From Atherinomorus stipes (lineage: Eukaryota > Chordata > Actinopteri > Atheriniformes > Atherinidae), in contig JALJCO010013358.1 in NCBI GenBank assembly GCA_023101725.1, positions 372,001-436,000 of the forward strand: DNA of 64,000 nt, given 5' to 3'. The notes under the pieces were generated by a model. The model was not told where the DNA came from. It was given only the letters and a program-made list of their open reading frames with translations, and ran no database searches. A program made the translations under genes and the position numbers. Of this stretch, positions 1-13,200 are shown one piece after another; position 1 is the first letter of the stretch, and the number at the start of each line of letters is the position of its first letter.

Positions 1-73
1 AAAGCTCTCAGCTTCAACATTTATGTTGCAACCTTGCAAATGTGCTCAAGCCTGTTAAAGTTTCCCTCTAAAT
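1..73. other. thsd7b intron, left edge of window
   Basis: Intronic sequence upstream of the first visible exon. It has a pyrimidine run (about 61-69) followed by the left copy of an 8 bp target duplication. No exon is seen. Confidence 0.5.
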
Positions 74-303
74 CAGTGGTTCTCAAGCTGGGGGGCGGGC
101 CCCCCAGAGGGGGGGCTCAGGGCTCCGTCAGGGGGGCCCAGCCAGGCCTATAGTTTTTGTAACCCCCCAATGCAGTGCATTTTTTCATGTATCTCATGGT
201 AAATGTTTGGGTGCATGTGGTAGCGGTGGTGGGATGGGGGGGGGGAGCTTGACATAATTTCCGATGAAAAGGGGGCCCCGCAGAAAAGGTTTGAGAACCA
301 CTG
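74..303. mobile_element. hAT-type MITE with 8 bp target duplication
   Basis: The element starts CAGTGGTTCTCAA and ends with its inverted form TTGAGAACCACTG. It is bounded by a perfect 8 bp direct repeat, ctctaaat, at 66-73 and 304-311. Terminal CAGTGGTTCTCAA plus an 8 bp duplication is the hAT signature. It is 230 bp long with no transposase, so it is non-autonomous. It lies in a thsd7b intron and ends 34 nt before the exon at 338. Confidence 0.9.
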
Positions 304-337
304 CTCTAAATCATGTGTCGGCATCAATGTCATGTAG

Positions 338-483
338 GTCGGTCGGTTCGGACCCGGAGAGTCCTGCAGGAGGCTCATGAGGAGGGTCGTCCCTGCCCCA
401 GCCAGCTCACCCAGACCAAGCCATGTCCCATAAGGCCTTGCTACATGTGGTTGCTGAGCGACTGGTCCCCGTGCGTGGTTGAG
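338..483 (+). CDS. thsd7b: thsd7b exon (TSP1 module)
   Basis: The acceptor is catgtag at 331-337 and the donor gag|gtatga is at 484. The exon enters in phase 1 (one base from the previous exon) and leaves in phase 0. It encodes a TSP1-like stretch: RSVRTRRVLQ, then EGRPCP, QTKPC and LSDWSPCVVE. An in-frame TAA at 307-309 and the absence of any other AG after it fix the acceptor. Confidence 0.85.
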
Positions 484-1160
484 GTATGACCTGGACTAAG
501 AATACAATTTTCTACCACTGCATGATATCACATTCAATGACATGCTCAGGACCAATCTCAATTCTCCCCCGTAGCCCCTCCCCTCCATTCTGCGAGTTCA
601 CATGTAGGGGTAGGGGTAAGTCTTACCCCGGCTTAACACTGGGTCCATGAGTGCAGCGCTGCACAACGGTTTTGCTGCGACCTCCATTGCATGAGCATTT
701 ACACCGTGCACTGTGCACCCGCAAGCTCACCTGCGAGCGCACCAGCTGTTGCTAGATTCGTGACATCACGGAATCATGGGAGGGACTGCAAGATTGCCTG
801 TGATTCTCATCCAAATGGTTAATTTAGTCCCCATGTTTGTGCGTCATGGTTTCTTATTTCACTGAAACCTGGGGGACACAGAGATGATGTCATGTTCAGG
901 TAGTTCAGCAGTTGAAAATCTGCACAGTGGCTTTTGTTTCAGAAGTTACCGGATGTTTTTCATTGAATCCCGTGTCTGACTTCCTGTCTGGTCCAATCTG
1001 AACTACTGAAATTTACGCGGTGTCACTGCACGTATCTTTAGTGCAGTGGCTAAAGATACGCGCTTGCCAGAGCAACGGCGGACTGCTCATGCGCTGCCGC
1101 ATGATCGATATATTTTAAGCCATTGCGCTCATGGACCCGATGTTAAGGCGGGGGTTAGGG

Positions 1161-1221
<61 letters not shown>

Positions 1222-4200
1222 ACTACAAATGAAAGGTTTTCAGATGATACTTACAGTAAAACAAAGGGGTATGACAAATTGCGAATCATTGGCAAGATGG
1301 CTGCTACTGAGTCCAAAATTATCCACAAATGTAAATATTTTTTCCATAGATAGTTTTGAAATGTATGAAAACCATTGTGTTGTCTAGTTCAGGGGTGCCC
1401 AATGTGGGGCCCATTGGCCAAATGTGGCCCACCTTCTGTTTGGCCCGCTGGTCAGATAGCATAATAGGCCTACAATTATATTTAAATATCCAATCAACAC
1501 CTTGAGAAAATACCCACCCATACTATTAAGGTCGCAGTTAACTTGATTTTCTATTCAAAGCTGAATTATTTTTTAAACCCTAATAATTAATAATTTTGCT
1601 CTATATTTGAATGCAATTTTTTATTGCAGTCTAATGGCAATCGATTTTCATACATCCACAATGCTAACCTACACCCATCTCTAATGGGTGAAGCCTTGGC
1701 CTGGAAGAGGTTAAATGACAATTATTGATTATTGTGCTTGTAACTATGGCTTTATTCTTAATTTGCCAAATTGATGATTTTTAATTCTAACGTGTTATTC
1801 TCACTGCTGAAAAAGAATTCATTTATTTAAATATTGAACAATAATTACATTAACCTTACATTATTTGGGTTTTACCCTTAAAATTGCTGTGTTTGGCCCG
1901 CAACTCACGGACATTTTTGTTTTGGCTTGGAGGCAAAAAGTTTGGGCACCCTGGTTTAACACTGTTTTAAATGTTTGTTCATTTTCTTTGTAAATACATA
2001 TGAAAAAAATGCTCGTACTACAAAGCTTCAGTAACATAAATGCTACCAGACTGTTAACTAGCAGTGCTCTGCAGGCAACCCCAATGATCTACAGTCATAG
2101 TGTGATCAATAAAAACATCTGCAACTTTGCTGCTGGTCTTCCGTTACAGGGAGGGATACAACACCAGTGGGAATATCAGACGCAAGTCAAATTTAACATT
2201 AATATTAGCTTGGTAACATTACTACGCAGCTGTAGATGGCTTGATTTCTTGAGATTTACAGCGACAGCTCAGCATGCATCTGCTTTCACATAGCCGGCGG
2301 GGATCATTGGCTGGGTTTCCATTACACTTTTTCGAAAAATAAAAGCGATTGTTCTTAAATTTAGAAAAAAATACAATTGCGATACACTGCTGTTTCCATT
2401 AAATAGTGTTAGCCGTAATTCTTGTAAAATCCCATCCCGCGAGACTCCACTTTGAGGAGGATGGAGATATAAACATTTTGTGTTTTAGAGCTGCTGCTGC
2501 TCCTCATCAGGAGATGAAAGCAGCGAATGATGATTTACAGGTAATGTCTGTATGTACGAAGCCCCGGGTATCACATCGGCTGGAAAAAAACACTCGTAGC
2601 GACTTCCAGGACACCCAAAACCTAACACAAATTAAAAACTCCTCAGGATCAACTTCTGCCATGTGGATCTCATTTCTGGAACTTGTATTCCACTTTTATC
2701 TGACACCCAGTTCCTGGCTGATTTGCGTGATACAGCTGTTGAGATGCAGTCATAAGATGTTATCCAGCGGTCATGCATTATTGAATGGTTGTGACATAAA
2801 ACTAACATGGGAACGGGTTAAAGAGAGTTGTGGTGTTACAGATGAGAAGAAATTACATGAACAGTTTGTGGCCAGTCGTTAATACATGAAGAACTAAAAT
2901 CATACCTTCATGTCACCCAAAATAAATAAAATTACGGCGATTTGGGGATTTTGCTTGTTGGCATGACTGGTAAAACTCCCCCCATCACTCCGATTTCAAA
3001 GTTAATGCTTGTAAATGATCGTGAACATCATAATCAAGAAGGAATAACAGGATTTCACCCCCTACATCTGAAAAAGTTTTTCCATTACACTTTTGCTAAA
3101 AAACTGCTTTATTGTAACATCTGAAAAACCGCCTCATGAGAGCGTAAAAACATTTTAGCGATATTTGAGAGGTTTTTTTTTTTCTAAATGTAGGTGTTTC
3201 CATTGGCGGTTTTTAATTGGGATATTTAGGTTTTGTGAAATTCCAGTGTCATGGAAACCCAGCTACTGATGACGTACCAGATTGTTGAAGGGGTGTCCAA
3301 ATTTGTAGGGTGTGACTTTCAGCTCTACCCCTTGGTAGGGCTCTGTGGCTCTGTTTTAAGGGCACATACACAAAGCTTTTTTGATTGGAATCAGAGTCCG
3401 TTTGCTTGGAAAGTCCGCTTCGTTTGGGGGAGTTGTGAATGCGCAAACGGACTCTGATCCGGAACAAACAAGCGAACTCGGTCCGCCTGCAAACACAGGT
3501 CTCAGTCCGATTCAAGTGGACCAAAGACAGGAAGTGGACTACAAATTGCATTAGCATTGTGGGTAAAACGTTGGGCATTATGGGTAAATGTTACAACAAC
3601 AAATACACATGTGGGACGGCAGTACTTATAAAGATGGCTCGTGGTCAGACGTGGAGTGACAAGGAAGTAAAAGCTTTAATGGATATTTGGTCTGATGAAA
3701 GCATATCCCAGCTCTTCCAAAGTACGGACAAAAATAATGTCGTTTTGTGGAGGAAACGGAAGTTGTGAGAACCTTCTTGTTCGTTGTATGTCTTGTCCTC
3801 ACCTACGGTGAATCCAGATGCAGCGCCACCTCTGGAGAGATTGGGAACATTATTCAAAAGGTCTGGCGATGGTGCAACGTAAACGTGATCTCGGTCCGGA
3901 AGACCACCCCCACCCCCAGCAGAACCGAGTCCCCAAACGGACTGAGACTCGCGGACTATGCTTTGTGAATGCGCCCTAAGTGTCAAGGGGGTAGGGGTGG
4001 AAGAGGAGAAATAAGATTGGGCCTAAAGTTTGGACACCCCAAACCAAAGTTCCATCGCTGTGAATACTGTAGCTAAACATGCTGAAGAAGCAAACGGACA
4101 AACTGAATAGATGTACATCATGTAGCAACGGGCAAAATGGATCCCAGTGTTCCATCATGCTGATGCTGAAGCAGGTATCACAGCTGGTGGACACTTTTGT

Positions 4201-7200
4201 AATCTTTCACTTCTTGTTCATTCATTTTTCCTGACATAGGAACCTTTTGCATGCACTACTTGAATATTCAGTTTATTTTTAGCTTGGTGTTCTGTGAGCG
4301 CCATGTCAAAACCTTCAGCTTGAGTCTCTTGAGGTCGTCCAGTGTTTGCATTGAGCTGTATCTAGGGTTTCCTCTCTGCTCTGCATACTTAGATATCTTC
4401 TTTTCAGTTGAAGTTTTTATATATATATATTTTTTTATATACATATTCAGATATTCTACTACAGTTTTGTTCAGGAATACCTTCAGATTTTTTCTTCTGA
4501 ACATTTTCATTCTTGCACAGTGCATTAGGCTTTTTATTTGTTCATAAAACATCGAACTACTTATAAGAAAATGTTCTCATGTTTTACTTTGCAGAGAAAA
4601 ATGTACCACTTACAGTAGATGAATAGATGGGTACTTTTATTGATCCCAAACTCAGAAATTAGTCGTACTAGTTGCAATTTTCAAGGTCAGCAATGACTCA
4701 AGTCAAACAAAATATACAAATTTATATACAGCATATGCAAATTAACAGAGTAAGAGAATATGTATAATAAATAAGATACAATTGTTAAGGGTTTTTCAAA
4801 TTATCTTCCACAGCTCGAATAAAACGATTGCCTTCCCAGCAATCCAAAACAGTTTTCCTGAAAAGTTTTTCTTGGCCTTCCAAACTCCAGCTGACCCTCG
4901 TGGTTTTCGTCATTAGTGGAATATGTTAATAACTGAGGTTGCAGCTGCTTGAAAAAGCTTTGCTATCTCTTTTCAGGCTTTGCCTACTTTATGGGCATCA
5001 ATTAATTTAATTTCCAGTGTTACAAAGCTGCTTATAGAAGCCCTAAGCTGCTGACTGGAGCTTCAAGGTTTAAGAAGTCGCTCTCATCAACTTCATTGAA
5101 TTAGTTAATGCTGCCATTCCTTCACACAACACCTAAAAGGTTTATTTACACTGAGAGTATCAAACGATGAAGCATTCCACCTGTTTTGTACTCTTCTCCC
5201 TGCAAATTTGTTTTGAGGTATAAAGCAGCATGATTCCATTTGTCACATTTTCATTAGCAACATCCTCCACATGTTCTGTATTGACAGATCAGGACTGTTA
5301 GCAGACCAGTACATTCCTCATGAATTCTTCCTCCTCAGCCATGCCTTTGTAATGAGTGCAAAGTGTCATTTTATTTTTTCCTGTGAAAAAGTACATGGAG
5401 GTTCCTGGAAAGGATCAAACTCCCAACAAGCATTTTCTGCTCCCATATTGATGTTTATTTTATTTTGGGCCTTTTTGCATCCCTGATGAATTTTAAGAAA
5501 GAATATAAATGTAAATATATGTTTTAACAACGAGTGGTGACTGTACAAAATTTCTCATGTCTGTTTAAAATTTCACAATCATTAAAGCATTTTTTCAACA
5601 TTTATTCAAGCATTTTTATGGTGCTACTTTACTGTTTTCCTCTGTCCCCAGAATAGGTTGTAGATATGCACTGCTTTATCTTTTTACTGAAAAAAATGAT
5701 TAAATTTTGCTCTTTTTTTTGTACAAATTCCTTAAAATACAATCAAACTGGTGACTTCTCATCATATATTTACAAAAATGCCAAATCCATTTATTGCTTT
5801 CTTAAATAAATATGTCTGTCCCTTAATATTGCCGTCATTACCACATTAAACTTTTTTAGATCAATAAGGTTTGATTAAAATTCTTAAACTGCCTGTGTCA
5901 GTCTGTGCTGCCACTCTTCCTGCAACAAAAGGAAGACAGACATTTTAAACACTGGAACAGCAAGTTTTTTCCTAATTAATACTGACAAGTTGCATGATAT
6001 TTTTATTACATGTCAATACCAAACTTGTACAGTAGTTTGTAGAAATTTAAAGATTTTTGTGCAAAAACTTCAGACTCATATAAAAACACTGTACAGCACT
6101 TTCTAGCTACAGTAAAAGACTATTTATGCAAACTCTCCCATTTTAGCACAGTAAGGTAAAAAATGTAGAATATCATTACCATCACACGTCATTGTGGTGA
6201 CGTTTCCATGGGGTATCTGACTAAAAGAAGCATTTTCATAAAAAAGTCTTAATGTTTATCAACAAGTTTAGATTTTGACTCACAGAAGGATGGCAATTCA
6301 GGTAAGGTCGGTGTGGCAAGATATTGTGACATTCAAGTTTTTAGGGACATTCTATTTTTGAGAAAAAAAAAAAACTTAAAAAAGCCCCAAATCAAAGAAA
6401 CGCCCATATCTCACTGTATTCTTTAAAATGAATGCTGCCACAGAGTTGCTGACAACTTTGCATGTTCAAAATGTGCAATGTGAGGAGACTTTGTAAATGC
6501 ATTAGTTAGCTGTTACTTAATGCTCATTCACTCCAAATAAACACCACTGGTAAACCATTACTACAGACATTATTAAGAGCTTACTAACATACCAACTAAC
6601 ATGATTATTAATGCTGAGTAATGCATACATATGTCATAATTAAGGTTAGGTTGGGGGTTGGGAAGGATTAATTCTGCTATTAAGATCAATCTAAGAAATT
6701 TGTTAAGGTGTTATTGAGTTTGTTAATAGCTGTAATTAGGCAGTAAGGTCTGCTTGCACAGTAGTAGGCCTAGACGGTTGGCTGAGGGCACTGGGCTGCA
6801 GATGAAAAAGTGCACGTAGCGGGACTTGAGGAAGATTAAGAAAGAAACGCGCTGCGCTTAGGTAACTGCAGCCATGAGCAAGCCGTCACGGGAGCGTGCA
6901 CAAACTGAAGCTATAATGTGGTTAACTAACCTTTTTCTTCGTAGTTACACTTTTTAGTGTCTTCCAGTTGATCTGGATCGTTTGCTGACGGCAGAAGAAT
7001 CCATAACTATCTCTCACAGTGTTTGAATTTACCGCGACCGTCTTCTTCCTGTATCAAAACTGCGTATGTAGCATCATTTCACGTCACGTCCACAGGGCAG
7101 CGCGGGAAATTCGGACACCGACTTGCAGCACATTTTGAAGCTCACAGCCTGTTCAAGGCAACAGAGAGAAACATGGGTGGAAACGTTCTTTTTGGTATTT

Positions 7201-10200
7201 AGCGCTTCATCACCCATTAGTATTTAAAAAAAAAATGGACATGCAAGTTTTTTTTTTTAATTCCTTCTTCTAGTCCCTTTAAAGCAGGCATTGAAAGTTA
7301 TCCAGAATATGTTTTTTGATGTTTTTTAGAGGGAAAAATATTTAAATCACTTTGAAATGTTCTTTTTGACAAATGTTTCAATGTTTTGTTTTTCTTTGTT
7401 TTTTCTTTTATAAAAACTGGAGAGCCTCTCCCCATGTTTGCTAATCTAGGCCTTTCTTGGATGCTGTTATTGCACCAGCCAAATCATGACTAAAATATCA
7501 AGAACTTGAGATAACATTTTTTTTCTCTCTTTATTTGCCGGGTCCCAACAGTAGTTGCTTAAGTAAAAAAACAAACAAACATATATGGCATTTATTTGAT
7601 TTTAGGCACTTCTGAGTTTTCTTTTTCTAAAAAATAAAATGTAGCAATACCTTGCCACACCTAACTTAAAATAATATAAAATATTATAAAATATAAAATA
7701 ATTTCAGATTTAATTTTTTAAAAAATGCAACTTCTCAGTATAAATTATGAAAAAAAAACTTGCTGTTTCAGTATTTAAAATCTCTGTCTTCCTTCTGTCC
7801 AGCATCTGCTTGAGTGGCAGCACAAACTGACACCGGCAGTTAAAGAATCAGATTTCAAATAAACTTTATAGATCTAAAAACATTTAACGTGGTGGTAACG
7901 ACTGCAAGATGAAGGGACAGACATTTGAAAATGTAATACATGGATTTGACCATTTTTGTCAAATATGATAAGAAATCACTCATTCTGTCAAATTTTAAGG
8001 AATTTATTCAATAAACTGCATCATTTTATCATTTTTTGTAGAAAGATAAAGCACTGCATATCTAAAACAAGGGTGGGGAACCTCGGCCCTCATCCTGCAG
8101 GTTTTCCATTTGTCCTTGCTCTTACACACCTGATTCAAACCAATGAGTCTCTGTGCAGAACTTGATTGGCTGTATTTGATTTGAATCAGGTGTTCTGGAG
8201 TGGGGAGAAATGGAAAGCCTGAAGGGACACTGGCCCTTGAGGACCAGGGTTCCCCACCGCTGATCTAAAAGCTATGATGGAGGACAAGAGTGAAAACAGT
8301 GAAATAGCACCATGAAAATGCTTAAAAATGTTGAAAAAAATTATTTTATGACGACTGGTTGTTAAATCATATACATTTTTATTTTTTCTTCAAATTAATC
8401 AGGGACACAAAAAGGCCTGAAATAAAATAAACACCCATATTGGTTGGTTTTTCCAAACAACAGAAAACAGCAAGTTTTCATTGAAGACCCCCAGGAAGTG
8501 GGGTGTACACATGTGAATATATGTGCACACAAACCTCCAGTGTTTTCAATAACCTACACTAGGCAGTAACAAATGAAGCACAGAAACTGTGGCAGCAAAA
8601 AGCAGAAACTTTTGCACCTGCTTTTAGATGGAAACTTATCATTGTTGTAAAATATGCACACAAGCCTAAGGCATATTGTCTCAGGATGCATTTAAAAATA
8701 CATTTTTTTTTTGCATGCACAAACTGAACTTTAAAACCTTTGCAAGTTACTAACAAATCCATATTGTCTGTGTATGCATGCATCTGTGCAGGGGGCAGAG
8801 TGTGGTGAAGGTCTCCGGAGGAGAAACCTGTCGTGTATCGTCCACTGGGGAGACTGGCGTGAGTCTCGTCCTCACCTGGCAGAGACGGAGCTGTGTGGAG
8901 ACATTCTCAGGCAGCGGCTCCAACAGGACATGGAGACGCCGTGCTTCGTCCCCTGCCCAGGCAAAGCTGCACTCTGATTTATTGGATTCACATATTTGCT
9001 CTTTAAACGTATCGATTTTCTGTACATAGCAGCAGCCACACACCTTTTAAGTTGATTCTAATAGTGCAAAATTATGTGACTGCAAGAATTATTTATAACT
9101 GTGGTCACTTTGGAATCACAACTCCCAATAATCATTGAGCCTGCCCAACGAAGCGATCAATAATCTTGTCTTTTAACGCAAACTCACTTGCAGCAGTTTG
9201 CCGATACATTGTCCCCTCCTCCGAATGGTTGGCATTTTCAGCTGCTAGATAATTACAAAATCAATGCAAGTCATAAATTTACTAATGACCCATTTAACTG
9301 TACATGATCTAAGTTTTTCATTCTGATGACAATCAGAAGACAATGTACTGGTCACTTCGGTGAAAATGAATTGAAGAACTGCACCAAAGCTGCAGTTGTC
9401 AGTAGTGGGTGACTAAAAGAAGATTGATTATCAATAACTTGTCATCACTCTTTATCTTTTTCTTTCCAATCCACTATTTGATAACTTGCAAACACCTAAG
9501 GCATGAAAAATTATTCTGTGCTAATTTAATTAGCTGCTATGAGCCGTCATCTGGTTCTGGTAATCATTCCACTTATCATAGGAACTCATTAATGCCACAG
9601 GCAATTCTGCATGAGGAAACGTGCAAGTGTGGAGGCATCAATGTTCCATCAGCAAAGATTATTATCAGAGTAAAGCTGGTTTATTGTAACAGCTACGTTG
9701 TTCCCATTTACTGTTTATTTTGCATAATCTTGAAGTTTGAGGCTCAGTCAACATAGAAATAGTTTAGTTTGTTTTTGTTTGTCAACTTGGGAACATAGCT
9801 CATGTCCAGCCTGTTGTACCCCTCATGGGAATGAAATATTTGTCTGTGCTTTTGTGACATCTTGTCTGTGTTTCTGCAATTTTGGCTTCACTCATCTCAG
9901 CAATGCCTAACCGCCCAGCACAACGAAAATTGACGAGTTAAATTTTCGGGGTTAAACATTTGGGAGTAGATTTTAACTCAAAAAGAGTGAAATTAACATC
10001 TTCAGAGTGAAATGGTTCTCAGAACCGGGGTTAGTTTAAAGTGTTAATCGTATCAGGGTTAATCATCAAACATAAATTAAAGGATAACTTTCTTTTTTCA
10101 ACCTGGACCTTATTTCTAGGAGGTCATACATGCATTTACTCACCGGTAACATTTCTGCATCACTTTGACTCCTTTGAAAGATATTACGTTAAGTCACCCT

Positions 10201-13200
10201 TCAGTGTACATCCAGTATTATGGCGGAGACAGTGAAGCCTCTATATAAAGCATTATAGAAAATATTAAAAATTAAAGAAAGAAAAAAAAAGAGAAGGAGT
10301 AAAGGTTTAGGGGGTCAAAAGTTTAAAAAAATAAAAAAATAAAAAAAATAAAAAAGTGTGACTGATATGAGTTTAATCAGTGGCGGGGAACCCTGGTCCT
10401 TGAGGGCCGCTGTCCCTTCAGGTTTCCCATGTGTCCCCACTCCAGCACACCTGATTCAAATCAAATGGATCTAACAGCATCAAGTTCTGCACAGTGACTC
10501 ATTGATTTGAATCAGGTGTGTAGGAGCAAGGATGCATGGAAGACCTGCAGGATGAGGGCCAAGGTTCCCCACCACCGGTTTAAATCCATACAACAGTAAG
10601 AGCTGGTAGATTTTGTGTGTGTGTGTGTGTGTGTGTTCCTTTACTTGCTACATTGTGAGGACCGATAGGCATTTTTAACCAGCAAAGTGAGGTCACTTTT
10701 GGAAAGTGAGGACATTTAGTCCAGCCCTCACTTAGAAAGACCCCTTTTCGAGTAAGGACAGACCGATACATCGGCCAGCCGATATTTGCGTTTTTTGCTG
10801 GTATCTGGCATCAGCTGATATGTTGGGTGTGTTGGCCAATTTATAGACAGGCATTTATACAGGCAGCAGTTTTTTATAGGGATGGGTATTAGCAAAGACT
10901 TCACAATACGATACGTATCACGCTACATGGGTCACAATACAAGATTGTGATTTTATGACACTGCGATATATTGCATGTCCCATTTATTAAACTTGGGCAG
11001 GTTTCTTTGCCACTTGGATCTCATAATGAAGCCATCAACAACTTTCCCTTTAAATGTAAATGTTTCTCACTTTGGAAAAAACAACTAAATAAATGTGCAA
11101 ATAAAATAAAAATAATGTCTTTTTGAAAACAAAGTAGTACTGTATATGAGTATATGAAAATACATATTTGTGCACAAAATTATGTCTCCAACAACTGGTT
11201 GGTCTATGAAGACCTGGACACACATTTTAACTTGCACACAGATATCAGTGGAAAGCAGAGACTTTTCAACATGCTGGACTGTTGCAAGTAGAACAAAATC
11301 TCGGGAGATTTTGCAATAGACCAAAGAAAATGCGCGAGATTTCGTTAGTAAAATATCGATACTGTGTTTATAATATCAATATGATATTGCAACATAAAAT
11401 ATTGTGATATTTCAGTGTATTGATATTTTGTCCCACTCCTAGTTTTTTATTAGATATAAATTATATGTATAATGTTTCTTTTTTTTATATTTTTACAAGT
11501 GCGCTGTTTCTCTTTTATATATTTATTTAAAATATTTTTTTCTTTTTTATCTTAAAGGTACAGTATGTAAAAAATAAAAAAGTAAATGGCAGAAAAATGT
11601 GATATATAATTCAAAAATGTGTTTCCATTCATGTGTAATTGCTGCACTAGAATAGCTGTAATATGTTTATTTTCTTAGAATGAGTCATTTATATCTACTT
11701 GTTGGGGGGTGCACAAATGAAGGCTGCAATATTTGTTCCACCATTGTTCCTACGGTATCACTGGATGGACAAAACAATGTGAGTGAATTGAGAACCCTCT
11801 GAACTTTAAAACTGCTGTTCCAGCTTTGTTTAATGGGAGTTAGAGATTGTTTGGGATCAGTAATGCCTTAAAAGACATAAAAAGTAGTTCCTCACATGCA
11901 GTCCAGTCATAGCTACACCTGAGACCACTGGATCCACTCATGCATGAAAACACCTTTATTTCTGGGACAATTTTGGCAAATAACAGCCACCATACATTCG
12001 CAACGGTGCTTGGAACTTGAAGAAATTTGAAAGTAATTCTTTCAATTACCCATCTTTACCACTAGATGTCTGTAATTCTTACACACTGTATCTTTAAAGT
12101 TTGCTAAAGGAGTTTTCATTGTGTCCATTGTATTCATTTTGGGGTCAAATGCAACATCGGTCCCAAATATCGGCAGGTTGTATCAGCCATTGGCTGAAGC
12201 TGATGAGAAAATATTGGTATCTGCCTTAAAAATCTGTATCGGTTGATTTCTATTTTCGAGGGTAATAATTTGGTTTAAGAGTTTTGGTTAGAATTAGGTT
12301 TTAGTTGGGTGGTTGCAAGAGCTAAGTTTAGGCAATCTGTTTTGATGGTTAGGTTTAGGAAATGCATGATGTCAATGACTGTCCTCACCAAGACAAAGTA
12401 CAAAGATGTGTGTTGTGTGTGTCTGTGGAAAGTCTACATGAAGCTGTTCCTGATGGAAGCTGAACAGAACTATTCTGCAGTCACAGTGCTGCACATCAAA
12501 CCACAGGCAAGTTCTCTTTGATGAATTACATTGGAAAGAGCAGCAGTCTTGGCAGAAGACTTTCTGAGGCTGCAACATGGAAAAATGAATAAAGATAAGA
12601 AAAAAAAAAGTTGTTGCAGCTTTTCACTCCCTGTGTGCTTTATGTTAGCAGTAAACAGCTGGAGTGTAAAAGCATGGCCAAGCAGCACAATATAGTGGAC
12701 AATGTAATGTTAAAATTCAGGCTTGATTGAGCTCCTCCATGCTGGCAACAGTATATAAAAGAGTTTTCTGCATTTTCTTTTGAGACTTTACATTGAAATC
12801 ACACAAGACCTGCAGCATAAACTGATATTGTGAGTTTTAATTGAACCACTGCACAGTGAAATATTCCGTCTCGTCATTATAGGCATCACCATAGGAACAA
12901 GAAGACAGCATCATAGTTAACTAAGTTTATGTTTCATTTCTTCTTCAAGCCACAATGAGAATGTTGAATTGTGTTGAAGTGAGCGAGCTGCTGGCCAGCT
13001 GACAGCCGCCATGCTTCACTTGCTACTGTCAGCTCTTCCACACTGAAAGTCTGTAATGAAGCTTTACTGTCCTTAGGCACACAGCAGCTGTGCATGTTTT
13101 CACTTCCAAAAGACAATCATTATCATCTGATGAAATAAAAAAGTCTACTCAGCTTTCGCTTTTGTTGTCTCATGATGCTTTTGCAAGCTTTGGTTAAAAA

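Larger units (their letters stand above)
10753..12252. mobile_element. hAT-like 'ATCGGCC' element with 8 bp target duplication and two nested insertions
   Basis: Perfect 8 bp flanks ttttcgag lie at 10745-10752 and 12253-12260. The left end carries 'gaccgatacatcggccagc' and the right end 'ctgtatcggttgatttcta', which are inverted relatives. The interior contains a 'dimer-like' ATCGATA element (about 10877-11443) and a TTAA MITE (11552-12097). Confidence 0.8.
10612..12425. repeat. older host repeat with (GT)n end, split by a hAT-like element
   Basis: It begins with (TG)n at 10614-10636 followed by 'ttacttgctacattgtgagg'. After the insertion it resumes at 12253 with 'ggttagaattaggttttag' and ends near a 'gtgtgttgtgtgtgt' run. 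The two halves are separated by the element at 10753-12252. Confidence 0.5.

Noticed and set aside
1150..1163. Telomere-like 'ggggttaggg'
   Set aside because: A single short occurrence next to a TA tract; no array.
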